Origin: Bordetella parapertussis
GTDB lineage: Bacteria; Pseudomonadota; Gammaproteobacteria; Burkholderiales; Burkholderiaceae_B
Length of the DNA: 5,812 nucleotides
Assembly (NCBI GenBank): GCA_943331855.1
Contig: CALQNE010000231.1
Coordinates: 1-5,812 of the forward strand
Direction: 5' to 3'
The number at the start of each line of letters is the position of its first letter. Within the stretch, counting starts at the first letter, position 1. The notes beneath the pieces were generated by a model. That model did no database searches and was not told the DNA's origin. It worked only from the letters and a program-made list of their open reading frames with translations. Positions 1 through 5,812 of the stretch are shown in pieces. Both the position numbers and the translations under genes were made by a program.

Positions 1-858
1 CTCATGAATCGCTGGGATAACGAACAGGCCTTGCGCCTTATCGCGCAACATCGCATCACCCACACACACATGGTTCCGACGATGTTTCATCGGCTGTTGT
101 CGCTACCTGAAGAAATAAAAAGCAAATACGATCTGTCTTCATTACAGTTTGTCATTCACGGCGCGGCACCTTGTTCGGTACAACTTAAATCCGCGATGAT
201 GAAATGGTGGGGACCGATTCTTTCTGAGTATTACGCTGCAACAGAAGGACGTGCGGTTCACGTGAATGCAACCGAATGGCTCAGACGACCTGGAACCGTG
301 GGCAAACCGAATCCTGCCGATCACGTGCGGATCTTGAATGACGAGGGTATCGAACAACCCGCACACTCAGCGGGGACCATTTACATCAAGGCGCCCGCGG
401 TCGGACGCTTCAATTATTTCAAAGACGACCAGAAGACTGAAAATTCATACCGCGGCGATTACTTCACCTTAGGCGATATCGGTTACCAAGACGAAGAAGG
501 CTGGCTGTTTTTAACAGACCGTAACGCCAATCTGATTATTTCAGGTGGCGTCAACATCTATCCAACAGAGATTGAAGCCGTTTTACTGACGCATCCCGCG
601 GTTGGTGATGTCGGCGTCATTGGGGTTGCAAACGAAGAGTGGGGCGAAGAGGTCAAAGCCGTCGTTGAGCTACAGGCCGGTTTAACCGCCTCGAGTGCCC
701 TTGCCGAGGCGTTGATTGCTTTCTGTAAAGAACATCTCGCTCATTTTAAGTGCCCACGAACCATTGATTTCGCAGATAAACTGCCTCGCCTAGATAACGG
801 TAAACTCTATAAAAAGGGTTTGCGCGACCAATATCGTCTGGCGACACCCAAACATTAA
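1..858 (+). CDS. AMP-forming acyl-CoA synthetase, 5'-truncated by window edge
   Basis: ATP-dependent ligase that activates a carboxylic acid to its CoA thioester via an acyl-adenylate, in the cytoplasm. Only about the last 285 residues are present. The frame is open to base 1, and the ATG at 4 is an internal Met: the P-loop motif (TSGTTGxPKG type) and about 200 or more N-terminal residues that a full enzyme of around 500 aa needs must lie upstream. Counting from that Met, visible motifs are HGAAP (52-56), YYAATEG (76-82, the Y-x-x-TE motif), TLGD with the ribose-binding Asp158, TDR with Arg173, the hinge and A8 segment IISGGVNIYPTEIE (178-191), and the C-terminal NGK with catalytic Lys267. 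All are intact, so this is not a pseudogene as far as seen. It is probably co-transcribed with the hydratase/dehydrogenase 15 bp downstream, which would take its product. The family is certain from the motifs; chain length and substrate cannot be read from it. Confidence 0.94.
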   Translation, partial: LMNRWDNEQALRLIAQHRITHTHMVPTMFHRLLSLPEEIKSKYDLSSLQFVIHGAAPCSVQLKSAMMKWWGPILSEYYAATEGRAVHVNATEWLRRPGTVGKPNPADHVRILNDEGIEQPAHSAGTIYIKAPAVGRFNYFKDDQKTENSYRGDYFTLGDIGYQDEEGWLFLTDRNANLIISGGVNIYPTEIEAVLLTHPAVGDVGVIGVANEEWGEEVKAVVELQAGLTASSALAEALIAFCKEHLAHFKCPRTIDFADKLPRLDNGKLYKKGLRDQYRLATPKH

Positions 859-860
859 AC

Positions 861-866
861 AGAGAG
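861..866 (+). promoter_or_regulatory. Ribosome binding site of the hydratase/dehydrogenase gene
   Basis: The purine run AGAGAG lies 7 nt before the ATG at 874, in the 15-bp gap after the synthetase stop codon. It is only a partial match to the anti-Shine-Dalgarno sequence, but it is well placed and supports the 874 start. The tight gap leaves no room for a separate promoter, so the two genes are likely one transcript. Confidence 0.6.
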
Positions 867-873
867 AAACACG

Positions 874-2967
874 ATGACTGAGTTCGCAACATACCAAACG
901 CAAGGCGAGATTGCCATCATCTCGATGAACAAGCCCCCAATCAATGGTCTAGGGGCTGCCTTACGTGAGGGCATCGGCGCAGGCTTAAACAAAGCACTCA
1001 GTGATCCAAGTATTCAGGCGGTCGTTTTGATCGGAACACCTCGTGCTTTCTCGGGCGGTGCAGACATCACTGAATTTGGCACACCAAAAGCCACGCACGA
1101 ACCCACACTGCGCACAATCATCGAAACAATGGAAGCCAGCTCCAAACCCATCGTCGCCGCGATTAGCGGCTTCTGCTTAGGGGGTGGGCTCGAATTTGCA
1201 CTGGGCTGTCATTTTCGGGTGGCACTGCCCGACGCTACGCTTGGATTGCCTGAAGTCAAACTTGGAATCCTGCCAGGTGGCGGTGGAACCCAGCGTTTGC
1301 CGCGCTTACTCGGTTTTGAAAAAGCGGTGGAAATGATTGTGGGCGGTTTACACGTTCCTGCCATCAAATTCAAAGATACTTTACTACTGGATCAAATCGT
1401 TGAAGGCGATTTACTAGAAGCGGCTATCGCCTTTGCACGCAAGGTGGTTGCTCAAGGCGAACCACTCAAGCGTGTGCGCGATCGAACAGTGCCTGACATC
1501 CCTACCGATGCCGTGTTGGCAGAAAAAAGAAAGGCCGTTGTTGCTGCAGCCAAACGCTTCCCGGCGCCTGTCAGTTGCTTTGATTCAGTTTGCGCAAGCT
1601 TTAAATCTGCCTCGTTCGACTCGGGGCTTCTTGAAGAGCGTCGCCTCATTACTGAGTTGTTCAAATCGCCCGAGTCACTCGCACTGCGCTACACCTTTGC
1701 TGCCGAACGCGCTGCCGCCAAGATTCCTGGACTACCTGAAGATATCGCTCTGCGCACAATCAAAAAAGTAGGCGTGATCGGTGCAGGCACCATGGGTGGC
1801 GGCATCACTATGAATTTCATTAGCGCAGGCTTACCCGTTGTGTTGCTGGAAAGCAAGCAAGAAGCCTTGGATAAAGGCCTTGCAACCATTGGTAAAAACT
1901 ACGAAACTTCGATGAAAAAAGGCAAGCTCACGCAAGCGCAATACGATGCGTGCATGGCACTGATTACGCCGACACTGAGCTATCAAGATTTTGCCGACGT
2001 TGATCTCATCATCGAAGCTGTGTTTGAAAACATGGACGTTAAAGAACAAGTCTTCAAAACTCTGGACGGCATCGCTAAGCCAGGTGCGATTTTGGCATCC
2101 AACACTTCGGCGTTAAACATTGACGAAATTGCAGCATTCACCAAACGCCCTCAAGATGTGCTTGGTTTACATTTTTTTAGCCCTGCAAATGTGATGCGCC
2201 TACTTGAAGTGGTACGCGGCGCCAAGACTGCGCCCGATGTGCTGGCGACCTGTATGACGTTGGCTCGCAAAATTAAAAAAATTGCCGTGGTATCAGGTGT
2301 GTGTGACGGCTTCATCGGAAACCGGATGTTGGCTCAATATCGCACAGCCGCCAACGAGCTCATGCATCAAGGTGCTATGCCTCAACAGATCGACGGAGCC
2401 TTGCAAGCGTTTGGTCTTGCGATGGGACCCTTTAGAATGGCTGACTTGGCGGGGCTCGATATTGGTTGGGCAGGACGTAAGCGTCGCGCCGCTGCAAGCC
2501 CGACGCCCGTTGCCCCGATTGTGGCCGACTGGATCTGCGAAGCGGGTCGCTACGGACAAAAAACAGGGGCTGGCTGGTATCGCTATGAGGCCGGCAAGCG
2601 AGATCCCATCCCCGACCCCATTGTTGAGGAAATGATCGCTAAATACCGACAAGAAAACGGGATCCAGTCACGCAAGATTGAAGATAGCGAAATTATCGAA
2701 CGCTGCATGTTTGCCTTAGTCAATGAAGGCGCGCGAATTCTTGAAGAGCGTATCGCTGCCCGCGCGTCGGATATCGATATTGTGTACTTGAACGGCTACG
2801 GATTTCCGGCACATGTCGGCGGCCCGATGCACTACGCAAACGCGGTGGGTTTACCCAAGGTGGTTCAACGGCTTAAAGACTTTGCGGCCGAACCAGGTGC
2901 AGATCCAAACTGGCAACCCGCACCACTTTTGCTGAGATTAGTCGAGCGTGGGGTTGGTTTCAATTAA
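874..2967 (+). CDS. Bifunctional enoyl-CoA hydratase / 3-hydroxyacyl-CoA dehydrogenase (FadB/FadJ/MFE-1 type)
   Basis: Fused beta-oxidation enzyme: it hydrates trans-2-enoyl-CoA to L-3-hydroxyacyl-CoA, then oxidises this with NAD+ to 3-ketoacyl-CoA. It is complete at 697 aa, slightly shorter than E. coli FadB/FadJ. The crotonase domain (about 1-190) has the oxyanion-hole segments AFSGGADI (58-65) and GFCLGGGLE (99-107), and both catalytic acids Glu107 and Glu127, spaced 20 residues apart as in rat mitochondrial hydratase (144/164). A linker (about 190-295) leads to a Rossmann domain with GAGTMG (303-308), the SNTS segment (409-412) and the dehydrogenase dyad His433/Glu445 in LHFFSPANVMRLLE. 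Asn483 follows in GFIGNR. Two C-terminal 3HCDH domains follow (about 477-570, containing GQKTGAGWY, and about 605-690). Both active sites look intact. It sits 15 bp after an acyl-CoA synthetase and ends 15 bp before the terminator repeat. No thiolase partner is visible, so I give no fad symbol. Confidence 0.96.
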   Translation: MTEFATYQTQGEIAIISMNKPPINGLGAALREGIGAGLNKALSDPSIQAVVLIGTPRAFSGGADITEFGTPKATHEPTLRTIIETMEASSKPIVAAISGFCLGGGLEFALGCHFRVALPDATLGLPEVKLGILPGGGGTQRLPRLLGFEKAVEMIVGGLHVPAIKFKDTLLLDQIVEGDLLEAAIAFARKVVAQGEPLKRVRDRTVPDIPTDAVLAEKRKAVVAAAKRFPAPVSCFDSVCASFKSASFDSGLLEERRLITELFKSPESLALRYTFAAERAAAKIPGLPEDIALRTIKKVGVIGAGTMGGGITMNFISAGLPVVLLESKQEALDKGLATIGKNYETSMKKGKLTQAQYDACMALITPTLSYQDFADVDLIIEAVFENMDVKEQVFKTLDGIAKPGAILASNTSALNIDEIAAFTKRPQDVLGLHFFSPANVMRLLEVVRGAKTAPDVLATCMTLARKIKKIAVVSGVCDGFIGNRMLAQYRTAANELMHQGAMPQQIDGALQAFGLAMGPFRMADLAGLDIGWAGRKRRAAASPTPVAPIVADWICEAGRYGQKTGAGWYRYEAGKRDPIPDPIVEEMIAKYRQENGIQSRKIEDSEIIERCMFALVNEGARILEERIAARASDIDIVYLNGYGFPAHVGGPMHYANAVGLPKVVQRLKDFAAEPGADPNWQPAPLLLRLVERGVGFN

Positions 2968-2981
2968 GTGATTGATTTAAC

Positions 2982-3017
2982 TAAAAAGATGTACCTTTAA
3001 ATAAGTACATCTTTTTA
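2982..3017. terminator. Bidirectional intrinsic terminator between convergent operons
   Basis: TAAAAAGATGTAC (2982-2994) and GTACATCTTTTTA (3005-3017) form a perfect 13-bp inverted repeat around a 10-nt loop (CTTTAAATAA). Because the arms start with an A-run and end with a T-run, the RNA from either strand gives a hairpin whose 3' side is a U-tract. It begins 15 bp after the stop of the + strand hydratase/dehydrogenase and lies 21 bp beyond the stop of the - strand SDR gene, exactly where a shared terminator belongs. The stem has only three G:C pairs, so strength is uncertain. Confidence 0.85.
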
Positions 3018-3040
3018 TTACTACCTAGTACATCTTTTTA
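2982..3040. repeat. Three-arm repeat: one inverted and two direct copies of a 13-mer
   Basis: The terminator arm GTACATCTTTTTA occurs twice in direct orientation, at 3005-3017 and 3028-3040 (14 nt identical if the preceding A is counted, period 23 bp, 9 nt between the copies). It occurs once inverted at 2982-2994. The last three bases of the outer copy (TTA, 3038-3040) are the SDR stop codon TAA read on the - strand. The left arm could pair with either direct copy, giving a 10-nt or a 33-nt loop. This repeat accounts for most of the 70-bp non-coding gap (2968-3037); I see nothing else in it. Confidence 0.9.
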
Positions 3041-3823
3041 AGTGTTTTCGTGATATGCATCGCTTGGCGCACCCCAGCTTGTGTAGCCGCCGTCAACCGG
3101 AAGTGTCACGCCTGTGATGAACTCTGCCTGATCTGACGCCAAAAACAGCATGGCATCCGCAATATGCCGGGGGATGCCCATCCGTCCCATCGGCGTGCGC
3201 CGTTCAACAATACTCTTATCAAGCCTTCCCTCGTCAATGATGGCCTGAGTCAAAGGCGTCAGAATATAGCCCGGTGCGATCGCGTTGACCCGAATTCCGG
3301 CGGCTGCCCACTCACACCCTAACGTACGGGTAATCATCGAGATTGCGGCCTTTGCGGCGCTATAGGCGTTGCGATAGGTTAGGCCAATCACGCCTGCAAT
3401 TGAGCTGACATTGATCACGTTACCCTTGCCTTGCTTGAGCATATGCACTGCGCAAGCCTTCGTCATCATATAGGTGCCCGTCAGGTGAATATCGAGCAGT
3501 CTGCGAAAGTGCACCATGTCTTGTTCGACGGTGGGCTTGACCTGGTCAGCGATACCTGCACAGTTAATCAACACATCAACACGACCATACTTTTTGATCA
3601 CGGTGTCCACAACGTGATTGACCTGCGCCTCTTGGGCGACATCGCATGCCAATCCCAAGTGTTGCGCCCCCAATTGCTGCGCAATACGCGTCGCAGCCGC
3701 TTCTTGAAGGTCGGCAATCACCACTGTCGCGCCCTCTTTTGCAAAGCCCTGGGCTGCGGCCAAACCCAGGCCGCTTGCACCACCAGTGATTAAGACAACA
3801 TAAGGTTTTAGTTCTGGATACAT
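3038..3823 (-). CDS. SDR family NAD(P)-dependent oxidoreductase
   Basis: Classical short-chain dehydrogenase, 261 aa, expected to interconvert an alcohol and a ketone, possibly a 3-hydroxyacyl intermediate, in the cytoplasm. Numbering from the ATG at 3823: cofactor motif TGGASGLG (13-20); Asp38 at the end of the second beta strand, which usually means NAD(H) rather than NADP(H); Asp61; NCAG (87-90); catalytic Ser141, Tyr154 and Lys158 (YSAAK) with the normal 13- and 4-residue spacing; PG at 184-185; and the C-terminal VDGGY. The tetrad Asn is replaced by His113 (DIHLTG). I chose the second of two near ATGs: AAGGA precedes it by 5 nt, whereas the first ATG at 3829 overlaps that site and would add Met-Asn (263 aa). 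It is the last gene of the CoA-transferase/Bug operon, 19 bp after the Bug gene. The substrate cannot be inferred from sequence. Confidence 0.94.
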   Translation of the reverse strand: MYPELKPYVVLITGGASGLGLAAAQGFAKEGATVVIADLQEAAATRIAQQLGAQHLGLACDVAQEAQVNHVVDTVIKKYGRVDVLINCAGIADQVKPTVEQDMVHFRRLLDIHLTGTYMMTKACAVHMLKQGKGNVINVSSIAGVIGLTYRNAYSAAKAAISMITRTLGCEWAAAGIRVNAIAPGYILTPLTQAIIDEGRLDKSIVERRTPMGRMGIPRHIADAMLFLASDQAEFITGVTLPVDGGYTSWGAPSDAYHENT

Positions 3824-3828
3824 GTTCA

Positions 3829-3833
3829 TCCTT
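3829..3833 (-). promoter_or_regulatory. Shine-Dalgarno site deciding the SDR start
   Basis: On the - strand the sequence reads AAAAGGATGAACATG. The AAGGA core ends inside the first ATG (3827-3829), leaving no spacer for it, but stands 5 nt before the second ATG (3821-3823), a normal distance. This favours initiation at 3823. It lies in the short gap after the Bug stop codon. Confidence 0.65.
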
Positions 3834-3842
3834 TTATTTTTT

Positions 3843-4799
3843 TCAGTTTTCTAATTTCAAATTTCGTCGTTTAATTAGATCATCCCAGCGCCCTGCATCC
3901 TTTTTAAGAAACGCACTAAAGTCACTGGTCGATTCATACGTCGGCATCGCACCCATCGACTCTAGCTGCGAGATTACCTTGGCGTCTTTCAATGCTTTTG
4001 CTATGGCATCAGACATTGTTTGAATCACTGTATCGCTTGCGGTAGACGCCATCACCATGCCATACCAACCCGTTGGAATCACACCGTCAATGCCCTGCTC
4101 TGCCAGTGTGCGCACACCTGGCAAAAGCGTTGATCTCTTATTGCCGATAATACCTAAAACTTTTAATTTTTCTGCCTGAATCAAACTCTGTACACCGGGC
4201 AAATCGCCAAAAAACATATCAACGCGCTGCCCCACCAAATCCGTGAACACGGCCGCAGCGCCCTTGTATGGAACATGCAGAATTTTGACCCCCGCGCCCT
4301 CTTGAAACATCTCCATACTTAGATGAGAGGTTGCACCGATGCCAGAGGACCCTGCAGAATAAACTCTGGAAGGATCTTTTTTAATCCGCACAACTAAATC
4401 AGCCGCATCCTTAATTTCGGTTGGCGCCCCGACAACAAGAACCGACGTCGTGTCAGTGACAAGTGCCACCGGTTTGAAATCTTTGACCGGGTCATAGCTC
4501 AGCTTGGGATCGATGGCCGGATTAATCGTCAATGCACCGGCGCTTGAAAGAAAAAGCGTACTGTTCGGTGAACTCGAGCGAATCACATACTGCGCAGCTA
4601 TAGAGCCACTCGCACCCGGCTTATTCTCAACCACCACGGCTTGCTTGAGTTCATCGCCTAGTTTTTCAGCGAGCACTCTTGCGATTCGATCTGTGGGCCC
4701 TCCGGTTGGAAACGCCACGACAATCTTTAGTTGCGCCAACGCCTGTGCAGATAGGGCTGATAACAATAAGCAAGGCAGTAACAACAAATATTTTTTCAT
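3843..4799 (-). CDS. Bug/TctC-family periplasmic solute-binding protein
   Basis: Extracytoplasmic binding protein of the tripartite tricarboxylate transporter type, expected to capture a carboxylate or other small anion in the periplasm. It is 318 aa, normal for the family. The N-terminus is a clear Sec signal peptide: KK at 2-3, a hydrophobic core of about 4-18, and a likely signal peptidase I cut after ALA (20-22). The mature protein shows the family hallmarks: IVVAFPTGGPTDRIAR (26-41, the P-x-GG-x-x-D ligand-loop motif), VVVENKPGASGSIAA (55-69), a YDPVKDFKPV segment (102-111) and HVPYKGAA (175-182). The gene overlaps the CoA-transferase by 4 bp and has only a weak upstream site (GGA 7 nt before ATG), so translation is probably coupled. 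No TctA/TctB membrane genes lie nearby, as is common for these proteins in Burkholderiales. The ligand is unknown; a sensing role is also possible. Confidence 0.95.
   Translation of the reverse strand: MKKYLLLLPCLLLSALSAQALAQLKIVVAFPTGGPTDRIARVLAEKLGDELKQAVVVENKPGASGSIAAQYVIRSSSPNSTLFLSSAGALTINPAIDPKLSYDPVKDFKPVALVTDTTSVLVVGAPTEIKDAADLVVRIKKDPSRVYSAGSSGIGATSHLSMEMFQEGAGVKILHVPYKGAAAVFTDLVGQRVDMFFGDLPGVQSLIQAEKLKVLGIIGNKRSTLLPGVRTLAEQGIDGVIPTGWYGMVMASTASDTVIQTMSDAIAKALKDAKVISQLESMGAMPTYESTSDFSAFLKKDAGRWDDLIKRRNLKLEN
4796..4799 (-). promoter_or_regulatory. ATGA stop/start overlap, CoA-transferase to Bug gene
   Basis: The CoA-transferase TGA (4796-4798) and the Bug ATG (4797-4799) share bases in an ATGA tetranucleotide on the - strand. 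Such overlaps usually mean that terminating ribosomes restart on the next gene. This shows that the two genes are on one transcript. Confidence 0.85.
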
Positions 4800-5812
4800 G
4801 ATTTAGTCCGCTTTAATACTTCATCGGTATGCTGCCCCAGTTTAGGCGGCGGCACTAAATACTGCGCTGGCGTGCGCGAAAGTTTGAGCGGATTGCCCAA
4901 AACCCGTATTGCAGCCTCGTCCTCTACCGCAAAATTAACGACAAGATCCGAATGCTTCACTTGAGGATCGTCCATGACTTGGCCTAAATCATTCAACAAG
5001 CCTGCAGGAACGCCCGCTTTAGACAAAACCTCAGTCAGTTCAACGCGCCCTTTATCTTTAAAGCACTGCTGCAGCGCCAAGGTGATTGACTCTCGATTGA
5101 TGGCCCGCGCCTCATTAGTTGCGTACCGGACATCGTCTGCCAGTTCAGACAAACCAACAGCCTTACATAAGCTTTTGAATTGCGAGTCGTTTCCAACCGT
5201 AATTAAAATCGCACCATCTTTGCACGGGAAAATATCACTCGGCACAATGGTGGGGTGCGCATTTCCCTGCCGAGTCGGCACGACACCAGACGCAAAATAG
5301 GAAGCTGCCAGCGTTGCCATCGAAGTCACCTGAACATCAAGCAAAGACAGCTCAATTTTCTGACCAATCCCGCTTCGATTTCTTTCCCAAAGTGCTGTCA
5401 TGATGCCAAACGCGGCATACACGCCCGTCATGACATCGGTCAGTGCTACACCTACACGCTGAGGGCCTGCGCCGGGCAAACCATCTTTTTCTCCGGTGAC
5501 GCTCATGATGCCCCCGACACCCTGGATCACACCATCGTAACCAGGTCGATCCGCGTAAGGGCCCGAGGTTCCGTAGCCAGTAATTGAGCAATACACAAGC
5601 CGAGGGTTAAGCTTGATCAATGAGTCAAAATCCAAGCCATAGCGCACCAAACTACCTGCTTTGAAATTTTCGACAAAGACATCGGCGGTTTCAACCAGCT
5701 TTAAAATTTCAGCGCGGTCTTCAGCCTTTGTCATGTCGAGCTCAATCGACTTCTTGCCACGATTTGCACTACAAAAATAGGTCGCAACACGTTCTTGTGC
5801 ACTCAAATTCAC
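4796..5812 (-). CDS. CaiB/BaiF (class III) CoA-transferase, N-terminus cut by window edge
   Basis: Cytoplasmic family III CoA-transferase that moves CoA from an acyl-CoA donor to a free carboxylic acid, through an aspartyl-CoA intermediate. The window holds the C-terminal 338 or so residues of a protein normally near 400 aa. The GTG at the edge (5810-5812) is in frame but is not a credible start, because family members have about 60 more residues before the YFCSANRGKKSIELD segment (12-26 here). Other hallmarks: ADVFVENFKAG (43-53), SITGYGTSGPYADRPGYD (76-93), and VALTDVMTGVYAA (122-134). Asp126 there matches the catalytic Asp169 of formyl-CoA transferase by its TG-rich context. RSGIGQKIELSLLD (146-159) follows. 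The C-terminal part has AGVPAGLLNDLGQVMDDPQ (266-284), also typical. It is the first visible gene of the - strand operon; its promoter is outside the window. Substrates are not readable from motifs. Confidence 0.95.
   Translation of the reverse strand: MNLSAQERVATYFCSANRGKKSIELDMTKAEDRAEILKLVETADVFVENFKAGSLVRYGLDFDSLIKLNPRLVYCSITGYGTSGPYADRPGYDGVIQGVGGIMSVTGEKDGLPGAGPQRVGVALTDVMTGVYAAFGIMTALWERNRSGIGQKIELSLLDVQVTSMATLAASYFASGVVPTRQGNAHPTIVPSDIFPCKDGAILITVGNDSQFKSLCKAVGLSELADDVRYATNEARAINRESITLALQQCFKDKGRVELTEVLSKAGVPAGLLNDLGQVMDDPQVKHSDLVVNFAVEDEAAIRVLGNPLKLSRTPAQYLVPPPKLGQHTDEVLKRTKS

Noticed and set aside
4..6. ATG at position 4 as the true start of the synthetase
   Set aside because: The frame is open upstream, and the protein from this Met would lack the ATP-binding P-loop half of the adenylation domain, so it is a window-edge artefact.
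61..70. CA dinucleotide run
   Set aside because: Only five units, and it encodes a conserved-looking Thr/His stretch (THTHMVPT) of the synthetase; not a meaningful repeat tract.
1433..1771. A + strand open frame of 112 codons inside the hydratase/dehydrogenase gene
   Set aside because: It lies wholly within a well-conserved coding region in another frame, has no family-like motif, and its composition fits an out-of-frame reading.
2275..2281. Run of seven A as a possible frameshift site
   Set aside because: The frame continues intact through both dehydrogenase domains, and no alternative product or downstream structure is apparent.
2293..2652. An antisense open frame of 119 codons opposite the dehydrogenase domain
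   Set aside because: It is fully antisense to conserved 3HCDH sequence, with no recognisable domain or separate expression signal.
3431..3793. A + strand open frame of 120 codons opposite the SDR gene
   Set aside because: The SDR motifs on the other strand are unambiguous; this frame is rich in His and Cys without a pattern, as expected of antisense readings.
4770..4799. Possible lipoprotein signal at Cys10 of the Bug protein
   Set aside because: The Cys is preceded by Leu-Leu-Pro, which does not fit a lipobox, and a good signal peptidase I site (ALA) follows at 20-22.
4504..4806. A + strand open frame of 100 codons opposite the Bug gene
   Set aside because: It covers the signal peptide and hallmark motifs of the real gene on the other strand and has no family features of its own.
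5255..5591. Overlapping frames on both strands inside the CoA-transferase gene
   Set aside because: They cover the conserved catalytic region of the CoA-transferase in wrong frames and have Arg/Cys/His-rich random-looking composition.

Overview
The window looks like chromosomal sequence from a betaproteobacterium, most likely of the order Burkholderiales (Alcaligenaceae/Burkholderiaceae-like). This rests on the gene mix: an orphan Bug/TctC-type periplasmic binding protein next to a CaiB/BaiF CoA-transferase, an SDR dehydrogenase, an acyl-CoA synthetase and a fused hydratase/dehydrogenase. GC content looks moderate, roughly 50% by eye. The taxonomic call is inference; no rRNA or marker gene is present.

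Layout: two short operons converge on one intergenic gap. On the + strand (1-2967) are the C-terminal half of an AMP-forming acyl-CoA synthetase, cut by the left edge, and 15 bp later a complete 697-residue bifunctional enoyl-CoA hydratase/3-hydroxyacyl-CoA dehydrogenase. On the - strand, reading from the right edge, are a CaiB/BaiF CoA-transferase (N-terminus cut by the window edge), a Bug-family solute-binding protein overlapping it by 4 bp (ATGA), and an SDR oxidoreductase about 20 bp further on. The 70-bp gap between the operons (2968-3037) holds a perfect A/T-rich inverted repeat that reads as a bidirectional terminator. A third copy of one arm lies beside it and runs into the SDR stop codon.

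The genes fit one theme: uptake of an unknown carboxylate (Bug protein), activation to a CoA thioester (ligase and/or CoA-transferase), and beta-oxidation-type hydration and NAD-dependent oxidation (fused enzyme, perhaps also the SDR). No thiolase, acyl-CoA dehydrogenase, transporter membrane subunit or regulator is in the window, so the substrate cannot be named. Coding density is very high, the only gap over 20 bp is the terminator region, and I see no mobile element, CRISPR array, tRNA, rRNA or phage gene. I found no strong evidence for a new kind of biological system. The most distinctive non-coding signal is the three-arm repeat at the convergent junction.
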